DNA from: Synechococcus sp. CO36386bin_37
GTDB lineage: Bacteria; Cyanobacteriota; Cyanobacteriia; PCC-6307; Cyanobiaceae
Length of the DNA stretch: 8,584 bases
Assembly (NCBI GenBank): GCA_011525445.1
Contig: WTGE01000438.1
Span: 1-8,584 of the forward strand
Reading direction: 5' to 3'
Positions 1 to 7,124 of this stretch are shown here, piece by piece (position 1 is the first letter of the stretch; each line of letters opens with the position of its first letter). A program made the position numbers and the translations under genes. A model generated the notes under the pieces. It saw only the letters and a list, made by a program, of their open reading frames with translations. It did no database searches and had not been told where the DNA came from.

Positions 1-227
1 CCTTCACCGCTGCTGTGCGTGAAGCCGCTGCTGCCGATCCTGCCAACTTCGACCCTCGCCACTTCAACAAGCCGGCTCGTAAATATATGAAGCAGGTTTG
101 CCTGGATCGTTACCAGCAGTTCTGGGCCGCTGGTAACGCCAGCAAGATCAAGCAGCGTGATATCAACTACTACGCTGGCCTCTATGCCAAAGGCACCCTT
201 GATCCCAAGACAGCTGTTGCTGCTTGA
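1..227 (+). CDS. fba: Class II fructose-1,6-bisphosphate aldolase, C-terminal fragment
   Basis: This is the 3' end of a gene that begins outside the window; the reading frame is open from base 3, giving about 74 residues before TGA... the stop is the TGA at 225-227. The visible segment has the C-terminal signature of class II (zinc-dependent) aldolases: FDPRHF, then KYMKQVCLDRYQQF, then AGNASKI, and a tail rich in Lys/Asp/Tyr. In the family this C-terminal helix region packs on the TIM barrel, while the zinc ligands and catalytic residues lie upstream and cannot be checked here. The enzyme interconverts fructose-1,6-bisphosphate with dihydroxyacetone phosphate and glyceraldehyde-3-phosphate in the cytoplasm, and in cyanobacteria also serves the Calvin cycle (sedoheptulose-1,7-bisphosphate). 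The gene is directly followed by an intrinsic terminator. The family assignment rests on remembered motif similarity; the symbol could equally be fbaA or cbbA. Confidence 0.88.
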   Translation, partial: FTAAVREAAAADPANFDPRHFNKPARKYMKQVCLDRYQQFWAAGNASKIKQRDINYYAGLYAKGTLDPKTAVAA

Positions 228-251
228 TACGTTTCCAACAACGAATCTTCC

Positions 252-273
252 GGGGGCATCTGCCCCCTTTTTT
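252..273 (+). terminator. Intrinsic terminator of the aldolase gene
   Basis: A perfect 6-bp GC-only stem, GGGGGC (252-257) with GCCCCC (262-267), closes a 4-base ATCT loop and is followed at once by six T residues (268-273). It starts 24 bases after the aldolase stop codon. It has a U-tract only for rightward transcription, so it should not end the convergent peptidase transcript, whose stop codon is only 8 bases further on. Confidence 0.93.
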
Positions 274-280
274 CATGCTT

Positions 281-1267
281 TCAAGTTGGATTGCCATCAG
301 GGAGAACCTGAAGTGTTCCTCGATTGGCGTCCAGTTTGCTATTGGCACCAACAGGAAGAGCCATGTTGGGGAGCCCATGCCCAAGTGGCAGATTCATGAC
401 GAGGGGGACGCCAAGAGATTCAAGTCTTTCCTGGAGGATTGCATCCATCGAGAAATCGCCCTGTTCAACCTCTCCTTTCCAGCTAAATCGTCCTGTCGCT
501 ATACCGGCAACGCCATCCAGCACACCGGATGAGCGCCAGTGCGTGAGCATCCGATCCACTCTGTAAGGAGCCTCGCCAACATCCTCCAGGACAAGAATGG
601 ATCCACGCAGATCAGGAAACCAGGGTGTAGCAATGAGATGAGTGGCAACCGTGAGGTTGGTCACGACGAGGGGACCTGTTGCCACACCAGTACGCACGAC
701 CCTCCCCAGAAGTGGGGTCAGAGGTTGTCTTGTTAAGCAGGCAACCGTGCGTTGCCATTGTTGATCCGGTCCGCCGGTTGAGCCATGAATGGCGCCCATC
801 AAACCAGCGCTCCACTGAGCTAACAACAAGGAACTGCTGTCTGAAAAACCCAGGGTCCAGAGCGGGCGATTGGGAAATTCAAAGCCTGCCTCTAAGACCC
901 TTGCCCCGCCCCAACCAGCCGCCACATACACCAGTCCATCCAACGATGGATCATTCCAAGCTTGTCGCAGTTCATCAGCACGCTGATGATCGGTGCCAGA
1001 AAACCATTGCCACTGTCGATGAATGGAATCAGGGATTTCAAGAATCCAACCTTGATCCTCACAGCGCTTCACCAGAGAGGAGAAATCGGTATCGGGATCG
1101 ATCCATGTGCCAGGGTTGACAGCCCGCAGACGTGATCCTCGACGAAGAGGAGCTGGAGACTGGAGCGAGGTTGTCTGCCTCGGCCCAGCCCAGCTCTTTG
1201 GAAGGAAACTGAAAGCAGACGCAGATGCGGACACGATTCCCGCTTTCAGGAGAGAACGACGCAGCAT
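281..1267 (-). CDS. LD-carboxypeptidase, peptidase family S66, with Tat-like leader
   Basis: Family S66 serine peptidases (LdcA/MccF type) remove the terminal D-Ala from murein tetrapeptides or cleave related amide bonds. From the ATG at 1267 the product has 328 residues, normal for the family plus a leader. The catalytic triad is visible: Ser142 in the GFSD nucleophile elbow, Glu228 in LEDVGEAPYRVDR, and His297 in GHGLPNMALPVG; the glycine-rich GWGGARVL segment (about 118-125) also fits. The N-terminus reads MLRRSLLKAG followed by a hydrophobic stretch and a possible SWA cleavage site near residue 27, a good match to a twin-arginine leader. A TTG start at 1279 would add four residues, but ATG is preferred because it puts the RR pair close to the N-terminus as Tat leaders do. 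Characterised LdcA enzymes work in the cytoplasm, so predicted export is notable. It is convergent with the aldolase gene and divergent from the oxidase gene. Murein recycling is the likely role but the substrate is not proven; some relatives act on antibiotic peptides. Confidence 0.87.
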   Translation of the reverse strand: MLRRSLLKAGIVSASASAFSFLPKSWAGPRQTTSLQSPAPLRRGSRLRAVNPGTWIDPDTDFSSLVKRCEDQGWILEIPDSIHRQWQWFSGTDHQRADELRQAWNDPSLDGLVYVAAGWGGARVLEAGFEFPNRPLWTLGFSDSSSLLLAQWSAGLMGAIHGSTGGPDQQWQRTVACLTRQPLTPLLGRVVRTGVATGPLVVTNLTVATHLIATPWFPDLRGSILVLEDVGEAPYRVDRMLTHWRSSGVLDGVAGIATGRFSWKGEVEQGDFSMDAILQERLESLGVPLVMNLPLGHGLPNMALPVGANSKLDANRGTLQVLPDGNPT

Positions 1268-1401
1268 GCCAAACAGCAACCAACATTGTGATCATCTTCG
1301 TTCGACTGAAATTGAGCTTTGAAGCGAGTCTGAAATAATCCTGAACTTTTATACGGGGGAATTGGACGCTAACTACGTTTTGATCAGAATGCCTAAGTCA
1401 T
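1268..1401. promoter_or_regulatory. Divergent intergenic region, peptidase and oxidase
   Basis: These 134 bases must hold the promoters of both the leftward peptidase and the rightward oxidase. A possible -10 box for the oxidase is TATACG at 1350-1355, about 47 bases before its GTG, without a convincing -35 box. No clear operator, copper-box or strong Shine-Dalgarno sequence was found. A 12-codon open frame (ATG 1389 to TAA 1427) and an ATGTGA start-stop (1400-1405) overlap the oxidase start. The promoter location is inferred from gene layout only. Confidence 0.45.
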
Positions 1402-4400
1402 GTGACATCGTTTTCAGTAAATTATAAAATCGGTTCGTTATTTCCCAGGCGCGCAGATGGAAGCTTGAATATCCTGCTTTCATCTGATCTTTATTTTGAT
1501 CAAGACGGTGATGATACTTATGTGAGATCAGTCAAAAATAATGATTTATCGCAAGGTCTTCTCGAAACAAGTCTTCAGCTTACGAGTAACCCAGTATCGA
1601 TTCCTGGTCTTCAGAATTTCTTAAGTAACTGGTTCATTCCTCAAATTACAGCAAAAGAAAAACTCGATTCATTGTTTAATGCGTACTTAGCTGTTGTTAT
1701 TGGTCGTTATTCTCGCGTCCCGAGAAACAATACGATTGAGGACTTGCTCAAGATTGGATATACGGGCAAGTTTAAAAATGAAGCTGCTTCAAGCGGTGAG
1801 TATTGGAGTTCAACTGGGACTTTGCAGGATGAACTCTTCCAGGAAATTAGTAACTTAGATAATTATGATCCTCGTGCGTTGTGGGAGCCTTACGAGGGGG
1901 ATACTTCTGTTATTTCACGTTTTGATGTTGATAGCCTTCTCCAGCGTATTGCTAGCTTGCTGAATCCTGAGTCTGAGTTGGAACCAAATTTATGGTATCC
2001 ATCAATGTTGTATACGTACGGAGTAGTGGGAGAGGGTCCAAGTTATCCTGGCCCAATCTTAATGGTGGAACCAGGTGATAATTTAAAATTAAATTTTGAG
2101 AATAATATTAGGATTGGTGATTTAAGTGATGAGCAAAATCAACTTGCGACTTTAATCTCGAATAGCACGTATGGAAATGCTGCCAGTGAAGGATTAGGTG
2201 CCTCTAACACAACCAATTTTCATCTTCATGGAGCTCATACGAATCCAGCTGGTTTTGGAGATAATGTCCTCTCTCGTTATACAACTGGTCAATTATGGAC
2301 AACAGAAATTGAAGTGCGAGAAGATCATGGTCAAGGTCAATATTGGTATCACCCTCATTACCACCCTTCAGTGAATCAAATGGTCTATGGCGGTATGTCT
2401 GGATCCTTGCTGATTGGTGATCCACTCAGCAAAGTTAAGGGCTTTGAGGATGTTCCAAGAAATATGGCTGTCCTCAAAACCATGGATTTGGGAATTGATC
2501 CAGAAACTGGAAAAGCACAATTGACCGGATTTGACCAACTTGGACCGGTTGTCAATCGTATGACGATGGTCACCGTGAATGGAGAATTTCAACCTGTAGC
2601 TAATGCAGGTCAAGGAGGATGGCAATCAATATCATTATCGAATCAATCCAACCAAGCATTTTATAACATAGCATTAAAGCATAAAGGTCTCGACGGTAAA
2701 ATTACTAACTTACCTCTTTACATATACGGTGAAGATGGTCATCAATTCCCATATATTAGAGCTGCAACTGCTGGATCGATTGGTACTGAGTCTGGTGGTC
2801 CGTCTGACCCATTACCTACCGGTTATAAACAGGCGAAGAATCTTCTGCAATTACAACCAGGTAAACGATACGATGTTCTGGTTTATTTGCCTGACGGTGA
2901 AACTGAATTAACTTCAACGTATAGTTTTAAGGAAAACGATAAAAAATACGGTATTAAAAATGCTGGTGGCTATCCTGATCTCACAAGTGACAACACTGGC
3001 TTTGGGTTGGCAACTGGTGCTGGACCTCTAGCTTATTTTCATGTCGTTGATGGTACAGATAATCCGACTCAAGAGACTCTTGATCAGATCATAGAGGAAT
3101 CAAACAGCTTGGCTGATATTCAGTCGATTCTTCCTACTACTCCTGAAAGTGATTACGATCCCACAAGAATCCCTAGTGTTAATCTGTTCGCAAAGAATTC
3201 ATCTGGCTCTGATGAATGGGTGCCGATACGCAACCGAGAATTTAATTGGACAAAGGGAACTTTGGTAGGCCCACCTAGTGAATACGACGCGGCAACACAG
3301 AATATGTTGCAGCGTTACAGCATGATGAATAATGGAAAAACGTACGAACCATATACAGCTCTACCCATTGGTCAGCCCGGCGTTGAGAATTGGATGGGTT
3401 ACGAAAATCCTTTTTTAATCAATGATCATGTTTTCCCTAATGGTAATTTAACGATCGCTCAATTGGGCACAATGGAGGAGTGGGTTAATCGTAATTGGAG
3501 TATTAATAGTCCATCGAAATATATTGGCCATCCATATCATATTCATGTCAATGACTATCAGGTTCTTGACGCTGATACTGGGCTGAGTAATACAAGTAGC
3601 CTTGAGGATGTGACGGCACTTAATTCTTCTGGATATAAGTATTTTGATATAAAAAGTGGTGAGATCAAATCCTTAGACCCTTTAAAAGGTAACTTCCATT
3701 CCATTCCAGAAGCTCTTGATCCCAATAAGGTTCAATCACTGAGCACCTGGGGAGCTAATGATCAAACATTGCGGATGCTTTTCCAGGATTATCTGGGGAC
3801 TTATGTTTTTCATTGTCATATTCTTCCTCATGAAGATGCGGGAATGATGCAGGTTATTACTATTGTTGAGAATACCGATTCGAGTTGGAATATTGCAGCA
3901 GAAGGTTTCAAGGCAAAACAAAATAGCGTAACCTTGTATCAAGCTCAGGATTTTAAAAGCGTCGAGTTGAAGACTGCACAGTTAACTGATCAAACCTGGG
4001 AACGTGCTCAATCTGGTGATCTAAATAATGACTTCGTTCAAGATATTGCCTTGAGTTCTGGTGGCGGTGATGCCGGAATGGTTTTTCTCTACGATGGAGA
4101 ATCTCTACAGCGAGGAATCAGTGTAGAGATTGCATCCTTTACTCCCTATTCGCAATCAGAGATAGCACCTTGGACCTTCATTGAGGACTTCACTGGAGAT
4201 GGCCAAAGAGATCTTGTTACTGCCGGTTTTGACAAGAGGCAAGATTTTAATAATCTTAAGCTTGATGATCTGGAGTTAAAAGCTTGGCTCCCCGAAAATA
4301 ATGCTTCTCAATGGAATGAACAATTCAATTTTGATCCATTTGATAGCATCGATTACGAAACCAATGATAATTTTAAGCCTGTTGCGAATTTAAGTGCTAA

Positions 4401-5736
4401 TCAATTGAGCGTCGCCATGGCTGATGCGAACTTGGATAATTTTCAGGATGTTGTGATTAGCTATGCAGTTGAAGGTGGTGTTCGTATTTTGATTATTGAC
4501 GGTGCTGCATTATCCCTAACTTATCAGACTGGTCAGATTGAAGGCGGTTTCTTCCCCAATCAGAACTTATTGGCTGACGCCGTATTTTATGACAATAATT
4601 TAACCAACTTAAGTAACTTGGTGCTTACTTCAGGTTTTAATAGTTATGCTCAATCAGCTCTTGAAAATATTGTTCTAACGACGGAGTCGTCTGGGGGCTC
4701 ATATCAGTACACGATGCAACTTGAGGCAGGTCATTTCATTGCCACAAATGTTCCTGGGTCTGAAGCTGCTCTGCAGAAGAGTCATGGTGGTCATGGCGGT
4801 GGAGCTTTATCGGCTGACCCAAGAATTACAAATTTTCTCAATAACGGCCTCCCCCTTAGTCTCGTTGAGGAGCAAAACCTTCTTGGATCGGCAGCGGCTG
4901 TCACCCCGGTCATTATGGCTGGCTTTGGTCATGGTGGAACGATTGTGGAAGATTATGCGGTTGTCAGTCAGGGTAATTCCGCAAACGGTAATACTGCGAA
5001 TAGTGATCTTCTGATTAATAACGCTCAGCAACTTGTGATTCCCATATTTGAACTCGATACCATTAATGTTGATGATCTCACAGGAATCGTTGGTAGTTCT
5101 TTCAACACTACTTTCAGTTCCGATCAAGTTCGTGAACGTTATCAGCTCACCGCTGCTACTTACTATGCCTATACAGGTCAGTTGCTGTGGCCTTCTGCTT
5201 TGGCAGAGCAATCAGCAGCAATCTTGGGCCAAGGCTCATCAGCTTCTCGTCTCGTTGATAATTTGCTTACGAATGATCTTTATTCCAGGCAAATTGATGC
5301 GCACTATGGAGCTTCTTTGGATCAGCTGAGGGTTGAACAGATTGTTGATATTGCTTATCAAACCTTGTTTGATCGTGCACCTACGACATCCGAACTTGAT
5401 CGCTGGGATGCTGAAGTGAAGTCGGGCTTGAAGAGTTCTCTGTTACCAATGGCTATTCTTCAGGGTGCGTCAGGTAACGATCAATTCCGGATAGCCGTGA
5501 TTTCTGGGGCTAGTCAATGGTCAGCTCTGCAATGGGGAACAACTGCAGAAGTGGCTGGAAGCTTTGGACAGGGGTTGGAGGGTGATTTGGTTAAATCAGA
5601 CGATCTCAATGCTTTGGCGGGTGCCCTTGGCAGCTTTGGCAGTTGGAACGAGGCTCAAAATGCTTTTGACTCGTTTGCCTCAAACGCTCTTGAAATTTTA
5701 ATTGGTACCCCTGTTTCTAAATCGGGTTTCTTTTAG
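1402..5736 (+). CDS. Giant secreted-type multicopper oxidase (laccase/CotA-like core) with FG-GAP-like and DUF4214-like regions
   Basis: A 1444-residue protein, more than twice the usual length of a laccase. All four copper motifs are intact: HLH at 274-276, HPH at 317-319, HPYHIH at 710-715 and HCHILPH with axial Met at 804-815. By family rules the type 1 copper would use His710, Cys805, His810 and Met815, and the trinuclear cluster His274, 276, 317, 319, 713, 715, 804 and 806. The last motif closely resembles Bacillus CotA. Residues 1-195 are unassigned. Residues about 870-1020 carry three D-x-N/T/G-x-D-type loops (873-881, 929-937, 1008-1016) like FG-GAP/VCBS propeller repeats. His/Gly patches lie at 1127-1134 and 1174-1179. 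Residues about 1283-1370 resemble DUF4214, common in secreted cyanobacterial proteins. No N-terminal signal peptide or membrane segment is seen, so C-terminal type I secretion is inferred. The family couples oxidation of phenols or metals (Mn, Fe, Cu) to reduction of O2 to water; the substrate here is unknown. GTG 1402 is the first start after the in-frame stop at 1381; Shine-Dalgarno is weak. The gene is much AT-richer than its neighbours. Confidence 0.93.
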   Translation: MTSFSVNYKIGSLFPRRADGSLNILLSSDLYFDQDGDDTYVRSVKNNDLSQGLLETSLQLTSNPVSIPGLQNFLSNWFIPQITAKEKLDSLFNAYLAVVIGRYSRVPRNNTIEDLLKIGYTGKFKNEAASSGEYWSSTGTLQDELFQEISNLDNYDPRALWEPYEGDTSVISRFDVDSLLQRIASLLNPESELEPNLWYPSMLYTYGVVGEGPSYPGPILMVEPGDNLKLNFENNIRIGDLSDEQNQLATLISNSTYGNAASEGLGASNTTNFHLHGAHTNPAGFGDNVLSRYTTGQLWTTEIEVREDHGQGQYWYHPHYHPSVNQMVYGGMSGSLLIGDPLSKVKGFEDVPRNMAVLKTMDLGIDPETGKAQLTGFDQLGPVVNRMTMVTVNGEFQPVANAGQGGWQSISLSNQSNQAFYNIALKHKGLDGKITNLPLYIYGEDGHQFPYIRAATAGSIGTESGGPSDPLPTGYKQAKNLLQLQPGKRYDVLVYLPDGETELTSTYSFKENDKKYGIKNAGGYPDLTSDNTGFGLATGAGPLAYFHVVDGTDNPTQETLDQIIEESNSLADIQSILPTTPESDYDPTRIPSVNLFAKNSSGSDEWVPIRNREFNWTKGTLVGPPSEYDAATQNMLQRYSMMNNGKTYEPYTALPIGQPGVENWMGYENPFLINDHVFPNGNLTIAQLGTMEEWVNRNWSINSPSKYIGHPYHIHVNDYQVLDADTGLSNTSSLEDVTALNSSGYKYFDIKSGEIKSLDPLKGNFHSIPEALDPNKVQSLSTWGANDQTLRMLFQDYLGTYVFHCHILPHEDAGMMQVITIVENTDSSWNIAAEGFKAKQNSVTLYQAQDFKSVELKTAQLTDQTWERAQSGDLNNDFVQDIALSSGGGDAGMVFLYDGESLQRGISVEIASFTPYSQSEIAPWTFIEDFTGDGQRDLVTAGFDKRQDFNNLKLDDLELKAWLPENNASQWNEQFNFDPFDSIDYETNDNFKPVANLSANQLSVAMADANLDNFQDVVISYAVEGGVRILIIDGAALSLTYQTGQIEGGFFPNQNLLADAVFYDNNLTNLSNLVLTSGFNSYAQSALENIVLTTESSGGSYQYTMQLEAGHFIATNVPGSEAALQKSHGGHGGGALSADPRITNFLNNGLPLSLVEEQNLLGSAAAVTPVIMAGFGHGGTIVEDYAVVSQGNSANGNTANSDLLINNAQQLVIPIFELDTINVDDLTGIVGSSFNTTFSSDQVRERYQLTAATYYAYTGQLLWPSALAEQSAAILGQGSSASRLVDNLLTNDLYSRQIDAHYGASLDQLRVEQIVDIAYQTLFDRAPTTSELDRWDAEVKSGLKSSLLPMAILQGASGNDQFRIAVISGASQWSALQWGTTAEVAGSFGQGLEGDLVKSDDLNALAGALGSFGSWNEAQNAFDSFASNALEILIGTPVSKSGFF

Positions 5737-5759
5737 CCAAGCTCAGGATTGCAGGCCGC

Positions 5760-6413
5760 TCAGGCCATCAGTGCCTGAATCAGGATCCGACCATCGGTGC
5801 ATCCGGTGACTGGATCGCAAGCGCGTTCCGGATGGGGCATCAACCCCAGCACATTTCCTGCTGGATTCGTGATTCCGGCGATGTCTGCTATGGATCCATT
5901 GGGGTTGGATCTGTATCTCAAGGCGATGCTGTCATTGTCGAGAAGGGATTTGAGAGTGTCATTGCTGCATTGATATCGGCCTTCGCCATGGGCGATGGGC
6001 AGATGGATCTCACTCCCTGCTTCGCAGTGACAAAGCCAGGGTGTGCGAGAACTCACCACCTCAAGTGGAGTGTCTTCGCAAATGAAATGGAGACCCTGAT
6101 TCCTGGTGAGTGCACCCGGCAAAAGGCCGAGCTCTGTGAGAACTTGAAATCCGTTGCAGATGCCGAGAACCCTTCCCCCTTTGTTGGCGAAATCCAGCAG
6201 AGATTGCAGCACTGGGGCAAATCTCGCGATGGCACCGCAACGTAGATAGTCCCCATAACTGAAGCCACCCGGGAGGACGACAGCGTCTAGCCCGCTTAGA
6301 TCTGTGTCCTCATGCCAGAGATAACGGGTTGCCATGCCGAGGCATCCCTGCGTCGCCCATCGAACGTCACGGTCGCAATTGGAACCAGGAAAGACAACAA
6401 CACCAATGCTCAT
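5760..6413 (-). CDS. purQ: Phosphoribosylformylglycinamidine synthase, glutaminase subunit PurQ
   Basis: PurQ releases ammonia from glutamine and passes it to PurL, which converts formylglycinamide ribonucleotide to the amidine in the fourth step of purine synthesis, in the cytoplasm. The 217-residue product has the class I glutamine amidotransferase fold: FPGSNCDRD at the N-terminus, [14 protein letters not shown] at 47-60, the nucleophile Cys86 in GICNGFQ, and the His194/Glu196 pair in MPHPER, completing the triad at the family's usual positions. Length is normal and the protein appears complete. Its ATG overlaps the purS stop by four bases (ATGA at 6410-6413), so the two are very likely translationally coupled. 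The gene ends 23 bases from the stop of the oxidase gene on the other strand, with no visible terminator between. PurL is not in this window. Confidence 0.98.
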   Translation of the reverse strand: MSIGVVVFPGSNCDRDVRWATQGCLGMATRYLWHEDTDLSGLDAVVLPGGFSYGDYLRCGAIARFAPVLQSLLDFANKGGRVLGICNGFQVLTELGLLPGALTRNQGLHFICEDTPLEVVSSRTPWLCHCEAGSEIHLPIAHGEGRYQCSNDTLKSLLDNDSIALRYRSNPNGSIADIAGITNPAGNVLGLMPHPERACDPVTGCTDGRILIQALMA

Positions 6414-6664
6414 GACAGTTTGAGTTCCAGAGTCCAGTCTTCAATCACAGGGTTGGCAAGGAGTCGATCACTCAACAGTTCAATCTGTTGGCGTGCATCG
6501 GTTTCATCAGACGCTTCCAGCTCCAGCTCGACAGCTTTGCCGATGCGTAGGCGTTCGATGCCTTCCACTCCCAATCGGCTGGCAGCCGAACGGGTGGCCT
6601 CACCGGCCGGATCGAGAACAGAAGGGCGCAGATGCACCAGAACACGAGCTTGAAAACGCGGCAC
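6410..6664 (-). CDS. purS: Phosphoribosylformylglycinamidine synthase subunit PurS
   Basis: PurS is the small structural subunit that holds PurQ to the small form of PurL and helps ammonia transfer in the FGAM synthase complex. The 84-residue product matches the usual family length. It shows the characteristic SVLDPAG near residues 15-21, [14 protein letters not shown] in the middle, and [10 protein letters not shown] near the C-terminus, each aligning by eye with Bacillus PurS. The start is GTG at 6664; it gives the expected N-terminus ([15 protein letters not shown]), and no upstream ATG is needed. It is the first gene of a two-gene purS-purQ operon, joined by a 4-base overlap, and is divergent from the secreted-protein gene at 6766. 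Separate PurS and PurQ imply that the organism uses the small PurL rather than the large fused enzyme. Confidence 0.96.
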   Translation of the reverse strand: MPRFQARVLVHLRPSVLDPAGEATRSAASRLGVEGIERLRIGKAVELELEASDETDARQQIELLSDRLLANPVIEDWTLELKLS

Positions 6665-6765
6665 GGGCTCGGAGCAGCAATTGTTAAATCTTGGCAGGCC
6701 GCAGTCCCGTTCCAGTCACTTTCTCTTCAGGTTGAAAACAGCCCAGGTCTCAAGGCCTTTGTTCT
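6665..6765. promoter_or_regulatory. Divergent intergenic region, purS and secreted-protein gene
   Basis: These 101 bases separate two genes read away from each other and therefore should contain a promoter for each. The most AT-rich part is around 6679-6690 (AATTGTTAAAT), which could hold a -10 element for purS, but no matching -35 box is clear. An AAGG at 6752-6755 sits at about ten bases from the GTG at 6766 and may act as a weak ribosome-binding site. No PurR-type palindrome was recognised. Confidence 0.4.
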
Positions 6766-7110
6766 GTGATCCAAACCGTCGGATTCACTCTGAGACTGAT
6801 CACCCCACTTCTTTTGATCACACCAGGTTTCGTGCCTTTAGCTCAGGCTGAGCCTGTCGCTGTCGATGTGGAGTGTCGATGGAGTCATGAGGCTTGGGAG
6901 CCTTGCCGTTTTGTGGCCGATCCCTTGGGCAGCCGCTGGAAGTTGGCATTCAATCAACACAGGATTCAGTTTGAGCATGACGGCACCGGTCTGATGCGGA
7001 TGCGTATCGGTGGACGTTCCGCCTGGAGCACGGTGCAGGCCAGTTGGAGCGAGGAGGGTGCGCTGTGTTGGGGTAAGGTCTGCGCGCGAGGCGATCTGCC
7101 GATGGACTAA
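6766..7110 (+). CDS. Small exported four-cysteine protein, function unknown
   Basis: I do not recognise this 114-residue protein. It begins with a typical Sec leader: a hydrophobic stretch at about residues 7-25 and an AQA cleavage site at 26-28, leaving a mature domain of about 86 residues. The mature part has exactly four cysteines, Cys37, Cys47, Cys101 and Cys106, in two close pairs (ECRW...PCRF and LCWGKVC), which suggests two disulfides in an oxidising compartment such as the periplasm. It is rich in Trp and Arg and appears to be a small beta-type domain. The GTG start is favoured by a weak AAGG ten bases upstream and by the good leader it gives. Only 14 bases separate it from the following methyltransferase-like gene, so the two are probably cotranscribed. 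A small lineage-specific protein of picocyanobacteria is likely, but that is inference. Confidence 0.72.
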   Translation: MIQTVGFTLRLITPLLLITPGFVPLAQAEPVAVDVECRWSHEAWEPCRFVADPLGSRWKLAFNQHRIQFEHDGTGLMRMRIGGRSAWSTVQASWSEEGALCWGKVCARGDLPMD

Positions 7111-7124
7111 CCCTGCTGATCACG

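Noticed and set aside
679..1119. 146-codon open frame on the + strand
   Set aside because: It lies entirely opposite the S66 peptidase gene, whose catalytic triad is intact, and its product has no recognisable motif and a composition typical of an antisense shadow.
1268..1279. TTG at 1279 as the peptidase start
   Set aside because: It adds only four residues ahead of an ATG that gives a better Tat-type N-terminus; kept as an alternative rather than the call.
4807..5211. 134-codon open frame on the - strand
   Set aside because: It is antisense to the oxidase gene within a continuous coding frame and shows no leader, domain or plausible ribosome-binding site.
5832..6245. 137-codon open frame on the + strand
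   Set aside because: It is antisense to purQ, which is complete with Cys86, His194 and Glu196; no family resemblance seen.
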